This document shows, in pieces, positions 33,494-42,898 of a stretch of 64,000 nt of DNA. The notes under the pieces are model-generated. The model had not been told where the DNA came from, made no database searches, and worked only from the letters and a program-made list of their open reading frames with translations. The stretch comes from Bifidobacterium sp. ESL0728. GTDB lineage: Bacteria > Actinomycetota > Actinomycetes > Actinomycetales > Bifidobacteriaceae. Location of the stretch: the NCBI RefSeq assembly GCF_029392015.1, contig NZ_CP113925.1:1922001-1986000 (forward strand), given 5' to 3'. Position numbers and translations under genes: made by a program. How positions within the stretch are numbered: the stretch's first letter is position 1; each line of letters begins with the position of its first letter.

Positions 33494-35058
33494 CGCACAC
33501 CTCCCCACGGATAGGTCAGCGGAATCGTTCCGGTGTGACCGAGAATCGAAAGGACCAGGACGAGCGCGAAAACGGCGATCAACGACCAGAGGGCCACGGT
33601 GTCGTTAGAAGTCCAAGAAGTCTTGACATAGTTGGTGCGACGCACGCCCTTGATACCGAAACCGCGGGTTTCCAGGGTCATGCCGCGTTCCTGCGCATCG
33701 GTCAGCGATGACATGACCACCGGGCCGATCAGCGGAAGGAATGCCTTGAACCTCGAAACCAGGCCACCGCCCGTGGCAAGCCCGCGCGCGTTTTGCGCCT
33801 GTCGGATCACAGTGGTCTTGCGCTGCATCTGGGGCACCACATTCAATGAGGCGAAAATGAGATAACCGACCTTGCTCGGGCAGCCGATCTGCGTCAAAGC
33901 GGAGACCAGCGAGCCGATATAGGTGGTTTTGTCGGCGATATAGAAGCTGCCGAGGAAGACCAACACCGTGGCCACGATCTTCGCGGCATAAAGCACGCCC
34001 TGAAGTCCGAGCTGCGCGAAGCCGAAATCAGCGATGACAGTGATGTTCTTGGGGCTGTAAAAGCCTTGGATGAACATCAACATGATGGTCATCGGCACTC
34101 CGAAACCGAACATCAGCTTGGAGAACGCCCCCAGGCAACCGACCCGCCACGCAAGAACGAACAGCAGCACGACGAACAGCAATCCCAGCGTGAAATCGGG
34201 CCAGACAAGCGCGGCCACTCCCAGCAGCAGCACACCAAGGAATTTGACCAGCGGGTTGGCCTTGCCCATCGCCCCCGGCGCATCGTGCACCGCGTCGGCA
34301 CGGCGCAGACGCTCATCCATTTCGGCATCGGACGGCAACACGCTGGCATTGGCATTGCCGCTTTTGCCCTGCCGCAGGTCGGCGAGAATGGATTCGAGAT
34401 CGTAGCCGCGCGTCGCCACGTCGGCCTTGATCGGCTTGAAATTGGTGGTTTTGATATTGCCCGAGGCGTACTGGCTCATAAAGCGGCGCGGGATCTTACG
34501 CACCACGAGACTGACGATGATCAGCGTGATGCCCTTATCGATCAGATTCTCCAGCATCGAAGAGGAAAAGACCGAAATAATGATGTTCTTCCAGGCCACG
34601 GTGAGCGCTGCGGTGAGGATGGAGGTGCCGTTGACGCCCGTGGCACCGCCGTAGACGAAAACGGTGATCATGGAGGCGGTGACGGTGTTGACCGCGGAGC
34701 ATGCCAGCCAGATCAGGAGGATGCCCCAGAGCTTCTTGAGCAGCCCAGCTTTGACCATGAAGCCCACAACCAGCCCGCACAGCACGCTGGACAGCGCGTA
34801 AGGCAGATAGACCGGATTCGCCACGATGGCCAAGAAGACGTTGGTCAGCAGCCCGCAAAGAGCCGCGACCCAAGGCCCGCTCAGGCAGGCGATTACCATG
34901 GTGCCGATCATGTCCATGAACAACGGCAGTTTCAGCGTCGAACACAAGGTCCCGCCGATGAGGTTGATTCCCACTGCGATAGGAATCAGTACAAGAGATT
35001 TTGTCGAGAATTGGGAAGTAATACTATGTAGCAACTTAGACCATAACGTTACTTTCAT
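33490..35058 (-). CDS. Fused ECF substrate-binding (S) and coupling (T) membrane protein
   Basis: 522 residues. Residues about 20-200 form six or so hydrophobic helices in the pattern of an ECF S component (LVLIPIAVGINLIGGTLCSTLKLPLFMDMIGT at the start). A polar linker (about 205-275) follows, then an EcfT/CbiQ domain with about five helices and both coupling motifs: ARG in QAQNARGLA and TRG in LETRGFGI, which contact the ATPases. One chain thus carries the substrate-specific and the coupling parts, which are normally separate proteins. Neighbouring ribokinase and nucleoside hydrolase suggest a nucleoside as cargo. AAGGG precedes the ATG. Confidence 0.88.
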   Translation of the reverse strand: MKVTLWSKLLHSITSQFSTKSLVLIPIAVGINLIGGTLCSTLKLPLFMDMIGTMVIACLSGPWVAALCGLLTNVFLAIVANPVYLPYALSSVLCGLVVGFMVKAGLLKKLWGILLIWLACSAVNTVTASMITVFVYGGATGVNGTSILTAALTVAWKNIIISVFSSSMLENLIDKGITLIIVSLVVRKIPRRFMSQYASGNIKTTNFKPIKADVATRGYDLESILADLRQGKSGNANASVLPSDAEMDERLRRADAVHDAPGAMGKANPLVKFLGVLLLGVAALVWPDFTLGLLFVVLLFVLAWRVGCLGAFSKLMFGFGVPMTIMLMFIQGFYSPKNITVIADFGFAQLGLQGVLYAAKIVATVLVFLGSFYIADKTTYIGSLVSALTQIGCPSKVGYLIFASLNVVPQMQRKTTVIRQAQNARGLATGGGLVSRFKAFLPLIGPVVMSSLTDAQERGMTLETRGFGIKGVRRTNYVKTSWTSNDTVALWSLIAVFALVLVLSILGHTGTIPLTYPWGGVR

Positions 35059-35460
35059 GCCACCCTTACCAATCTTTCATGACCGGCACAGCATCATTGC
35101 CTGCAGCTATACCTGTGAGAAACGATTTACCTAAATTCTTTCCTGCTTAGCCAATAAACCCGTAACTTGTGTTAATTAGACACCCCAATTTTTGTTGGCC
35201 GTTATTCGGCCAGAGCTCGATAATAAACTAGTGGCCAGAGAAACGCAACCTGTCTAATAATTATCACTTAAAGCTAATTATTGCGGATTAATCCATATCC
35301 TCTGATAAAAAAACCGACGGCATGACTTAACCAATGAATCCAGCCGGGAAGCACAGTCAATAAACCGCTAATACAAGCTACGTAATACGGCAAACCTAGC
35401 GCTGAAACCGTCCGACACAAACCGCAATGCTTATGCTTGCCGTATCGCGGACAACAAAAA
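35059..35460. other. Promoter gap of the nucleoside operon
   Basis: About 400 AT-rich bases between the nucleoside operon start and the exporter terminator, no gene seen. TGGCCG-ttatt-CGGCCA (35196-35212) is a short dyad, followed by further TGGCCAGAG and TGTCTAAT repeats (35165-35265) that could be regulator sites. A TTATTATCGAG stretch on the minus strand is a possible -10 region. Confidence 0.4.
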
Positions 35461-35491
35461 TGCCCGCCACGGCCTTTCGGCTATGACGGGC
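35461..35491 (-). terminator. Terminator of the ABC exporter operon
   Basis: TGCCCGCCACGGCC-tttcg-GCTATGACGGGCA forms a long stem with small imperfections; on the minus strand it is followed by TTTTTGTTG. It lies 38 bases after the exporter gene. Confidence 0.85.
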
Positions 35492-35528
35492 ATCAGAATC
35501 TTGAAAGCCACCTATCCGGCTATTTCGG

Positions 35529-37628
35529 CTACTCCAGCTCGAGTTTGCCGGTGTAGAGCTGGTAGTATTCGCCGTGCTGGGCGATGAGCTGCTCGTGGGT
35601 GCCGCGCTCGATGATGCGGCCATGGTCGAGCACCATGATGATGTCGGAATTGCGCACGGTGGAGAGACGATGGGCGATGACGAAGACGGTGCGGCCGTTC
35701 ATCAGCGCGTCCATGCCCTGTTCCACGACCTCCTCGGTGCGGGTGTCGATGGAGCTGGTCGCCTCGTCCAGGATCATGGCGGGTGGATCGGCCACGGCGG
35801 CGCGCGCGATGGAGATCAGCTGGCGCTGGCCCTGCGAAAGGCCGGAACCATCGCCCTGAAGCACGGTGTTGTAGCCTTGCGGCAGCATGCGGATGAAGCC
35901 GTCGGCGTTGGTACGCTTGGCCGCGTCGACGCATTCCTCATCGGTGGCGTCGAGTTTGCCATAACGGATGTTGTCGAGCACAGTTCCTGTGAAAAGATTC
36001 ACATCCTGCAGCACGATACCCAACGAGCGGCGCAAATCGGCCTTCTTGATGTTGTTCACATCGATGCCGTCGTAGAGAATCTGACCTTCCTGGACATCAT
36101 AGAAGCGGTTGATGAGGTTGGTGATGGTGGTCTTGCCCGCGCCGGTGGCTCCGACCAAGGCCATCTTCTGCCCCGGTTTGGCGAACCACGTAATGTCATG
36201 CAAAACGGTCTTGTCGGGATTGTAGCCGAACGAGACGTTGGTGAAGCGCACGTCGCCGCGCAACAGCGTCAGGCGGCCGTCGGGCGAGGTAATCGCCTTT
36301 TCGTGCGCCTTCAGGGCCACCTCACGGGCCGAACCCTTGAGCTTCTTGGCGGCTTCCAGCGAGCGCGTGCCGTCGTCGTCCGCGGCGCGTTTCCAGGCCC
36401 AATGGCCGGTCTCGTGATCGGTTTCGGTCATTGTGCAGCCGTCGGAGCCGAGTTCGACGCTCACGAGACGTACGGTGCCGTTGTCGGATTCCACCGGTTC
36501 GTCGATCAGGTTGAAGATACGGGCGGCGCCGGCGAGCGCCATCATGATCATGTTGATCTGCGAGGAGATCTGGCTGATCGGGTTGATCAGGGCCTTGGAA
36601 AGCGTCAAGAACGAAACGATCATGCCCAACGTCAGCGTGCCGGAACCGGAGATGCCGAAGTTGAACCAGCCGTTGATGCCGGCAACGCCGCCGACGATGG
36701 CCAAGAGCACGTAAAGTACGTTGCCCATGTTGCCGATCACCGGCATGGTGATGTTCGCGTAGATGTTGGCCTTGGAGGAGGCTTCGAAAAGCGCTTCGTT
36801 CTTCTGATCGAAAACGCTCTGCGTGGCGTTCTCGTGGTTGAAGACCTTGATGACTTTCTGCCCGTTGACGGATTCCTCGACGAACGCGTTGACGTCGCCG
36901 ATGTTCTCCTGCTGGCGCATGAAGTAGCGCCCGGAACGGCTGACGATCACCCGCACCAAAAGCATCATCAGCACGATGAAAACGACGGTGAAAATGGTGA
37001 ACGGCACGGAAAGCCAAAGCATCGCCAGCAGCGCCGCCACCACGGACGCCCCGGAAATCAAGAGCTGCGGCATGGCCTGCGAGACCATCTGGCGCAGGGT
37101 GTCGGTGTCGTTGGTGTAACGGCTCATCATGTCGCCGTGCTCGTGGGTGTCGAAGTAGCGGATCGGCAGCTTCTGCTGGTGCTCGAACATCTCGTCACGC
37201 ACCGTCTTCAGGACGCCCTGCTCAATGCCGACGACCATATAGTTCCAGATGAACGAGCAGACCATACCCAGCGCGTAGATCGAGCCGACGATGATGGTCA
37301 TATGAATCAGCGGCCCCCAATCCGGGGTTTGCGCGTGGATGAAGGGCATGATGCAGTTGTCGATCAGCGGCTGCAGCACGAACGAGGGCAGTGACTGGGT
37401 GCAGGCGCACACCAGAATGCCGATGATCACGACGACGCATTGCCAGCGGTAGTGGAAGATATAGCCGAGCAGCCGCTTGGTGGTGCCCTTCGGCGCCTTC
37501 TGGACCGCGGGCACGCCGGGCTTGCCGGCCTTGTTCTTCTTCACCGCGCCCTTGGTCTGGCTTTTGTCGTCTTGAGCGGTTACGTCCTGTTTGTTGCTGT
37601 TTTTCGTAGTCATCGTGGCTTCACTCAT
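35529..37628 (-). CDS. ABC exporter subunit with the catalytic ATP site
   Basis: About 699 residues: a polar Lys-rich tail, six transmembrane helices (about 55-380) and an ATPase domain. Walker A GATGAGKTT, signature LSQGQRQL and Walker B AMILDEATSS with the catalytic glutamate. An extra polar segment (about 400-465) separates the helices from the ATPase. With its partner it forms a heterodimeric type IV exporter of the LmrCD/BmrCD kind, which exports drugs or lipids. Several ATGs overlap the upstream gene (37637, 37634, 37628); 37628 is used here since the partner's stop lies just inside it. Substrate unknown. Confidence 0.92.
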   Translation of the reverse strand: MSEATMTTKNSNKQDVTAQDDKSQTKGAVKKNKAGKPGVPAVQKAPKGTTKRLLGYIFHYRWQCVVVIIGILVCACTQSLPSFVLQPLIDNCIMPFIHAQTPDWGPLIHMTIIVGSIYALGMVCSFIWNYMVVGIEQGVLKTVRDEMFEHQQKLPIRYFDTHEHGDMMSRYTNDTDTLRQMVSQAMPQLLISGASVVAALLAMLWLSVPFTIFTVVFIVLMMLLVRVIVSRSGRYFMRQQENIGDVNAFVEESVNGQKVIKVFNHENATQSVFDQKNEALFEASSKANIYANITMPVIGNMGNVLYVLLAIVGGVAGINGWFNFGISGSGTLTLGMIVSFLTLSKALINPISQISSQINMIMMALAGAARIFNLIDEPVESDNGTVRLVSVELGSDGCTMTETDHETGHWAWKRAADDDGTRSLEAAKKLKGSAREVALKAHEKAITSPDGRLTLLRGDVRFTNVSFGYNPDKTVLHDITWFAKPGQKMALVGATGAGKTTITNLINRFYDVQEGQILYDGIDVNNIKKADLRRSLGIVLQDVNLFTGTVLDNIRYGKLDATDEECVDAAKRTNADGFIRMLPQGYNTVLQGDGSGLSQGQRQLISIARAAVADPPAMILDEATSSIDTRTEEVVEQGMDALMNGRTVFVIAHRLSTVRNSDIIMVLDHGRIIERGTHEQLIAQHGEYYQLYTGKLELE

Positions 37629-39453
37629 CGTCATCATCCCCCTTACCCTGGTTCTTCGTCTGGGAATCGTAAATCGAACGGTATTCCTCGCATGTCTTCA
37701 AGAGCTCGTCGTGCGTGCCGTGGTCGAGGATATGGCCTTCCTCCATGACGATAATCTCGTCGGATTCCTGCACGGAAGCGAGCCTCTGGGCGATGATGAT
37801 CTTCGTGGTATCGGGGATTTCCGTGGCAAACGCATCGCGAATCAACTTGTCCGTCTTGGTATCGACGGCGCTGGTGGAATCGTCGAGAATCAAGATCTTC
37901 GGCTTCTTGAGCAACGCGCGGGCGATACATAGACGTTGCCTCTGCCCGCCGGAAACATTGGATCCGCCTTCCTCGATATAGGTGTCGTAGCCCTTCGGGA
38001 ATTCGCGGATGAACCCGTCGGCCTGCGCGAGCTTGCAGACGCGCACCACGTCCTCGTCGCTGGCTTCGGGGTTGCCCCAGCGAATGTTCTCGGCGATGGT
38101 TCCGGTGAAGAGCACGTTCTTCTGCAAGACCATGGCGACGGCATCGCGCAACGCGACCAGGTCGTAATCGCGCACATCGTGCCCGCCGACCTCAAGCGAG
38201 CCGGACGACACGTCGTAAAGCCGCGGGATAAGCTGTACCAGGCTTGACTTGGACGAGCCTGTACCGCCGACGATACCGACAGTCTTGCCGGCTTTGATGT
38301 CGAGGTTGATGTCTTCAAGCACCGGTCGTTCAGAGCCTTCTGAATACCGGAAGGTGACATCGTTGAACTTGATGGAGCCGTCGGGGACGTTGGTAATCGG
38401 ATGGCTGTTGTCGCGCACCGTGCTCACTTCGTTCAGCACCTGGCAGATACGTTCGGCGTCCGCACGGGAGATGACGACCATGACCACAATCATCGAGACC
38501 ATATTCAGCGACATCAGGATCTGCATGGCGTAGGTGACCAGCGCAGTCAGGTCGCCGGTGGTCAGGCCCAGCGCCGGGTTGTTGTGCGCCACGACGATCT
38601 GCTTGGTGGCCATCCAGGAGATGATGAGCATCGCGCCGTAGATGCAGGTGTTGAGGATCGGCCAGTTGAAGGCCATCACATGTTCGGCACGGCAGAAGTA
38701 CTCGAAGATTCGCTTCGAGACGCGGCCGAACTTGCGGTCCTCATGCTCCTCGCGGTCATAGGACTTCACGACGCGGATGCCCTGCAGGTTCTCGTCGACG
38801 ATGTTGTTCAGGTGGTCGTAGGTATGGAAGACCTTCTCGAAGATCGGATGGACGGAAAGCGCCAGCCCCGTCAACGCCACACCCAGAATCGGGATGATGA
38901 CCAGGAATACCATCGAAATTGAATGGCTGATCCTGAACGAGAAGATCCATGCGACGATGACCATCATCGGGGCGCGAACCGCGACGCGGATGATCATCTG
39001 GAACGCGAACTGGATGTTGGTGACATCGGTGGTGAGCCTGGTGATGATGGAACCGGTGGAGAACCGGTCGATGTTGGTGAAGCTGAAGCCTTGCACTTTC
39101 TCGAACAGATCATGGCGCAGGTTCTTGGCGAAACCGGACGAGCCGATGGCCGCGTAACGCCCGGACATGAACCCTGCGAACAGGGAGAGAATGGCGCAAC
39201 CCAGCAGGATGAGGCCGAACTTCCAGATCGCCGGCATCGAACCGCCGGAGACGCCCTGATCGATCAGCTGGGCCATGATGGTGGGAATCACGATCTCAAG
39301 AACGCTCTCCACCATCACAAAAGCCGGAGCCAACAGGCTTTCACGTTTGTATTCGCGAAGACTATGCAGCAACGTACGAATCAGATGTTTGGGGTGTTCC
39401 TGATCCGTTGTTGTCACCTGCGTGTTCTGGGGAGCATCAAGTGCCTTGCTCAT
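37621..39453 (-). CDS. ABC exporter subunit with degenerate ATP site
   Basis: 610 residues: six helices and an ATPase domain. Walker A is GGTGSSKSS, with Ser in place of the last Gly, and Walker B ends ILILDDST, with Asp in place of the catalytic Glu, while the signature is a normal VSGGQRQR. This split of defects over the two subunits is the mark of heterodimeric exporters with one weak site. GAGG lies five bases before ATG 39453; longer frames upstream lack support. It is transcribed first and overlaps its partner gene. Confidence 0.93.
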   Translation of the reverse strand: MSKALDAPQNTQVTTTDQEHPKHLIRTLLHSLREYKRESLLAPAFVMVESVLEIVIPTIMAQLIDQGVSGGSMPAIWKFGLILLGCAILSLFAGFMSGRYAAIGSSGFAKNLRHDLFEKVQGFSFTNIDRFSTGSIITRLTTDVTNIQFAFQMIIRVAVRAPMMVIVAWIFSFRISHSISMVFLVIIPILGVALTGLALSVHPIFEKVFHTYDHLNNIVDENLQGIRVVKSYDREEHEDRKFGRVSKRIFEYFCRAEHVMAFNWPILNTCIYGAMLIISWMATKQIVVAHNNPALGLTTGDLTALVTYAMQILMSLNMVSMIVVMVVISRADAERICQVLNEVSTVRDNSHPITNVPDGSIKFNDVTFRYSEGSERPVLEDINLDIKAGKTVGIVGGTGSSKSSLVQLIPRLYDVSSGSLEVGGHDVRDYDLVALRDAVAMVLQKNVLFTGTIAENIRWGNPEASDEDVVRVCKLAQADGFIREFPKGYDTYIEEGGSNVSGGQRQRLCIARALLKKPKILILDDSTSAVDTKTDKLIRDAFATEIPDTTKIIIAQRLASVQESDEIIVMEEGHILDHGTHDELLKTCEEYRSIYDSQTKNQGKGDDDDE

Positions 39454-39867
39454 CCATCCTCTTTTCCTGCTTTTCACGAAACCGCCGCTTCTCCCCCATG
39501 ACTTTCGTCCCGTTTCATGCCGACGCGACGCGCGAAATTCGCGGCGCATACCCGGTCAGAAACGAGGGACTACCGAAGCAAACAGACTATATAACGCTAT
39601 TACGAACCGGCTACAATATGACCTGCCAAAATGCGTACAAACAAGCCAAAATTCGCCATTCCCAGACTTTCTATCCATTTAGTGTTTTTATGCTCTGAGA
39701 GTATCCCCTCACTGCGTCGTTCACGCTTTTGTTGATTTTCCAATTAAGCGGATTGCAGGAAATCAGAAAATTCCCATATAATTCTTTTATGTAAATAATT
39801 ACTCTGATACAATACTTACCGACCGAACGGTAACTACGAAAGTTACCTCCAACCAAGGAGGGTGTAA
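39454..39867. other. Divergent promoter gap, exporter and MFS carrier
   Basis: 414 bases, no gene. A CGCGAAATTCGCG dyad near 39530 lies on the exporter side, an AT-rich middle follows, and the MFS side holds a possible -10 box TACAAT (39808-39813) and the TetR-type operator at 39816-39833. Confidence 0.5.
39816..39833 (+). promoter_or_regulatory. TetR-type operator before the first twin carrier
   Basis: TTACCGACCGAACGGTAA is an 18-base palindrome of the form TTACCGnnCGnnCGGTAA. The same palindrome recurs at 41396-41413 before the second carrier. It sits over the start region of the transcript, fitting a repressor site for the TetR protein encoded at 42899-43501. Confidence 0.8.
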
Positions 39868-41136
39868 ATGGACTCAACAATACAGGTCACCAAATCGAAC
39901 CTGGCGCCGGATACCCAAAAGCCATTGCAGAACAAAGTACGTTTCGCATTGGGCTTCGTCATGGTTTCCGTCCTCTGGGCAGCGCCCTTTGCCATGGGCT
40001 CCGGCGTGCTGCTTCCCGAGACGTTCAAACACCTTTCCGGCGTCTCCGCTGAAAATGCCGTCAGCACCATGAGTTCGGTCAGCGTCATCTTCGCGCTCGT
40101 CGCCAACATCGTATTCGGAACGCTTTCCGACATTTCCAAGTTCAAGATCGGCAAGCGCACCCCATGGATCGTTGCAGGTGGCGTCATCGGCGCCGCCGGC
40201 TATCTGCTCACCGCTGAATCGAAGACCCTTCTGTGGATCGTCATCGGCTGGTGCATCGTGCAGATCGGTATCAACTGCCTGATCGCCCCCGCCGTCGCAG
40301 TGCTTTCCGACCGCATCCCCGAGGATGTGCGCGGCACCTATTCGGCGCTTTACGGCGCCGGCCAGATCGTGGGCATGCAGGTCGGCAATTTCGTCGGCAG
40401 CTTCTTCCTGAGCCACCTGAACACCGGCCTCGTCGTCGGCACCTGCATCTTCCTCTTCTCCGGCATCCTTACAGTCCTCATCTGGCCTCGCGAGCAGTCG
40501 GCCGAGCACAACGACAAGGCCACCTCTGCCGGCGACATCGCACGCTCCTTCATTCCCCCGACCAAGAACAGCCGCGACTTCTACCTGGCCCTCATCGGCC
40601 GCTTCACCTTCACGGTCGGCTGCTTCATGATCTCCGGATTCCAGCTCCTGATCCTTGAGCGCTACATCCATCTGAGCACCGCCGACGCAGGACACGCCAC
40701 CCAGGTCATCGCCATCATCACCGTGGTGACCACCATCATCGCAGCGGCATTCTCCGGCCCCATCTCCGACTATCTGCAGCGACGCAAGGTCATCGTCTCC
40801 ATCGCCTGCATCATCATCGCCTTGGGCATGTTCGTGGTATGGCTCATGCCAACGACCACAGGCATCTACATCTACGCGGCGCTTGCCGGCATCGGCAACG
40901 GCTGCTACATGTCCGTCGACCAGGCCCTCAACGTAGACGTGCTGCCCAACCCGAAGGAAGCCGGCAAGGACCTAGGAATCCTGAACCTCTCCAACACCGT
41001 CGGACAGGCCATCGCCCCTTGGTGCACTTCCCTGTTCATCAGCCTCTCCGGTGGCTATAAGGGCGTCTTCCCCGTCGCCATCGCCTTCCTGCTGGTCGGC
41101 ACGATCTTCATCATGATGATCCGCAAGGTCAAGTAG
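39868..41136 (+). CDS. MFS carrier 1, sugar-type
   Basis: 422 residues with twelve predicted helices. FGTLSDISKFKIGKRTPWIVAGG is a loop 2-3 motif of the GPH/SLC45-like sugar carriers (GxxSDxxxxxxGRRRPW pattern), supporting a glycoside or oligosaccharide as cargo. The gene is preceded by an excellent AAGGAGGGTG site and a palindromic operator. It is closely similar along its whole length to the next carrier gene and clearly arose by tandem duplication. A beta-glucosidase gene lies 5 kb downstream, so a beta-glucoside is one guess; no direct evidence names the sugar. Confidence 0.9.
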   Translation: MDSTIQVTKSNLAPDTQKPLQNKVRFALGFVMVSVLWAAPFAMGSGVLLPETFKHLSGVSAENAVSTMSSVSVIFALVANIVFGTLSDISKFKIGKRTPWIVAGGVIGAAGYLLTAESKTLLWIVIGWCIVQIGINCLIAPAVAVLSDRIPEDVRGTYSALYGAGQIVGMQVGNFVGSFFLSHLNTGLVVGTCIFLFSGILTVLIWPREQSAEHNDKATSAGDIARSFIPPTKNSRDFYLALIGRFTFTVGCFMISGFQLLILERYIHLSTADAGHATQVIAIITVVTTIIAAAFSGPISDYLQRRKVIVSIACIIIALGMFVVWLMPTTTGIYIYAALAGIGNGCYMSVDQALNVDVLPNPKEAGKDLGILNLSNTVGQAIAPWCTSLFISLSGGYKGVFPVAIAFLLVGTIFIMMIRKVK

Positions 41137-41196
41137 GGCTCGGTAATCGATAAAGAATGAGGCGGTGTCGCACCCTGCGCACCATCTCGTACAAGA

Positions 41197-41229
41197 CCCT
41201 CAGATTATATTCAGAACATAATCTGAGGG
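41197..41229 (+). terminator. Terminator of MFS carrier 1
   Basis: Exact 12-base arms CCCTCAGATTAT (41197-41208) and ATAATCTGAGGG (41218-41229), then CCTTCTTATT. It lies 60 bases after the stop codon, so the second carrier needs its own promoter. Confidence 0.85.
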
Positions 41230-41395
41230 CCTTCTTATTGCCTTTTGTCTTTGACCTTTAAAACATGCCGGACAGAACCATCATCATCAAGCAATATGCG
41301 CACCATCCCATGAAACCGTATTTCAGGACATTGAAAAGTGGATAAAATAAGATGCGCCATATATTTTACTTTTCAAATTCTTGATGTTAGACTAA

Positions 41396-41413
41396 TTACC
41401 GACCGGACGGTAA
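41396..41413 (+). promoter_or_regulatory. TetR-type operator before the second twin carrier
   Basis: TTACCGACCGGACGGTAA, one base different from the copy at 39816-39833 and at almost the same distance from its ATG (34 against 35 bases). Conservation of the dyad while the surrounding DNA differs argues for function. Confidence 0.8.
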
Positions 41414-41446
41414 CTAAGTTGTTACCAAAAATCAAGGAGGAATTGC

Positions 41447-42727
41447 ATGGCCGCAGAAACACAATCAGAAATAGTTGCGACGCCACCGAATCTGGCGCCT
41501 GACACCCAAAAACCACTGGAACACAAGATCCGCTTCGCCACGGGCTTCGCGCTGGTCTCAATCCTGTGGGCCATCCCCTTCAGCATGGGTTCTGGCGTAC
41601 TGCTGCCGCAGGTCTTCTCCGGCATCAAAGGCATCTCCGCTGAGGGTGCGCTCGGCACAATGAACGCCGTCAGCTCGATCTTCGCACTGGTTTCCAACAT
41701 CGTCTTCGGCACCTTCTCCGATGTCTCCAAGTTCAAAATCGGCAAGCGTACCCCTTGGATCGTCGCCGGCGGCATCATCGGGGCTGCAGGTTACTTCCTC
41801 ACCGCCCATTCGACCTCACTGGTCTGGATGGTCATCGGCTGGTGCATCGTTCAGGTCGGCATCAACTGCCTGATCGCCCCCGCCGTCGCAGTGCTTTCCG
41901 ACCGTATCCCCGAAGATGTGCGCGGCACCTTCTCCGCCCTTTACGGCGCCGGCCAGATCGTCGGCATGCAGGCCGGCAACTTCATCGGCAGCTTCTTCCT
42001 GACCAAGCTCAACACCGGTCTGACCATCGGCACCTGCGTCTTCCTCTTCTCCGGCATCATCACCGTGCTGATCTGGCCGCGTGAGAAGTCCGCGGAGAAC
42101 AACACCAAGGCCACTTCGGCTTCCGATGTCCTCAAGTCCTTCATCCCGCCGACCAAGAACTGCCGCGACTTCTATCTCGCCCTGTTCGGCCGTCTCGCCT
42201 TTGTTATCGGCACGTTCATGATCTCCGGCTACCAGCTGCTGATTCTCGAACGTTACATCCACCTGAGCGTCAAGGCAGCCGGCACCGCCATGCAGATCAT
42301 GTCGATCATCACCTTGATCGCCACCATCCTCGCTTCTGTGGTTTCCGGCCCGCTTTCCGACTTCCTGCACCGTCGCAAGTTCATTGTGGCCATCGCCTGC
42401 GTCATCATCGCCTTGGGCATGCTCGTGGCATGGCTCATACCTACCACCACCGGCATCTACATCTACGCGACGCTCGCCGGCCTTGGCAACGGCTGCTACA
42501 TGTCTGTCGACCAGGCGCTGAACGTAGACGTGCTGCCCAACCCGAAGGAAGCCGGCAAAGACCTAGGCATCCTGAACCTCGCCAACACCATCGGCCAGGC
42601 TCTCGCCCCCGCCTTCACCACCATGTTCATCGGCATCACCGGCGGCTACAAGGGCGTCTTCCCTGTCGCCATCGTCTTCCTGCTGGTCGGCACGATCTTC
42701 ATCATGATGATCCGCAAGGTCAAGTAA
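41447..42727 (+). CDS. MFS carrier 2, sugar-type
   Basis: 426 residues, twelve helices, the same FGTFSDVSKFKIGKRTPWIVAGG loop as carrier 1 and identical C-terminal residues (FMMIRKVK-like end). Differences from carrier 1 cluster in the N-terminal tail, in parts of helices 7-11 and near the last helix, where substrate preference could differ. AAGGAGG precedes the ATG. It has its own terminator, promoter region and operator copy, so it can be expressed apart from carrier 1 but under the same regulator. Confidence 0.9.
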   Translation: MAAETQSEIVATPPNLAPDTQKPLEHKIRFATGFALVSILWAIPFSMGSGVLLPQVFSGIKGISAEGALGTMNAVSSIFALVSNIVFGTFSDVSKFKIGKRTPWIVAGGIIGAAGYFLTAHSTSLVWMVIGWCIVQVGINCLIAPAVAVLSDRIPEDVRGTFSALYGAGQIVGMQAGNFIGSFFLTKLNTGLTIGTCVFLFSGIITVLIWPREKSAENNTKATSASDVLKSFIPPTKNCRDFYLALFGRLAFVIGTFMISGYQLLILERYIHLSVKAAGTAMQIMSIITLIATILASVVSGPLSDFLHRRKFIVAIACVIIALGMLVAWLIPTTTGIYIYATLAGLGNGCYMSVDQALNVDVLPNPKEAGKDLGILNLANTIGQALAPAFTTMFIGITGGYKGVFPVAIVFLLVGTIFIMMIRKVK

Positions 42728-42742
42728 GACTCAAGTAATTGC

Positions 42743-42785
42743 AACGATGCCGTGTCCTTAAGTTTCATCAGGGCGCGGCATCGTT
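42743..42785 (+). terminator. Terminator of MFS carrier 2
   Basis: AACGATGCCG (42743-42752) pairs with CGGCATCGTT (42776-42785), with further partial pairing inside; GTATATC follows. The stem is good but the T-run is weak. Confidence 0.7.
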
Positions 42786-42898
42786 GTATATCAATCAGGA
42801 ATATTATCCGATTACGCGATATACGACACCAAACCGCACCCGGTCTAGCTTCTAAGGAATAATAAGAAAGCGTCGTATATAAAAGAGGCCTTTTAATT

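Larger units (their letters stand above)
41137..41446. other. Gap between the twin carriers
   Basis: 310 bases holding the terminator at 41197-41229, an AT-rich promoter region with TTGATG at 41381-41386, and the second copy of the TetR-type operator at 41396-41413. No gene. Confidence 0.55.

Noticed and set aside
35059-35528. A second riboswitch before the nucleoside operon
   Set aside because: The gap has short dyads but none of the conserved blocks of TPP, cobalamin, FMN, purine or preQ1 aptamers that can be recognised by eye.
35574-37394. A 606-codon plus-strand frame opposite the ABC exporter
   Set aside because: Same antisense effect; the exporter's Walker and signature motifs are on the other strand.
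37621-39453. Treating the GGTGSSKSS and ILILDDST changes as damage
   Set aside because: Loss of the catalytic Glu in one subunit and a non-standard signature in the other is the normal pattern of heterodimeric exporters.
39868-42727. A mobile or assembly duplication of the MFS gene
   Set aside because: The copies differ throughout, have separate promoters and terminators and no flanking direct repeats or transposase, so this is an old tandem gene duplication.
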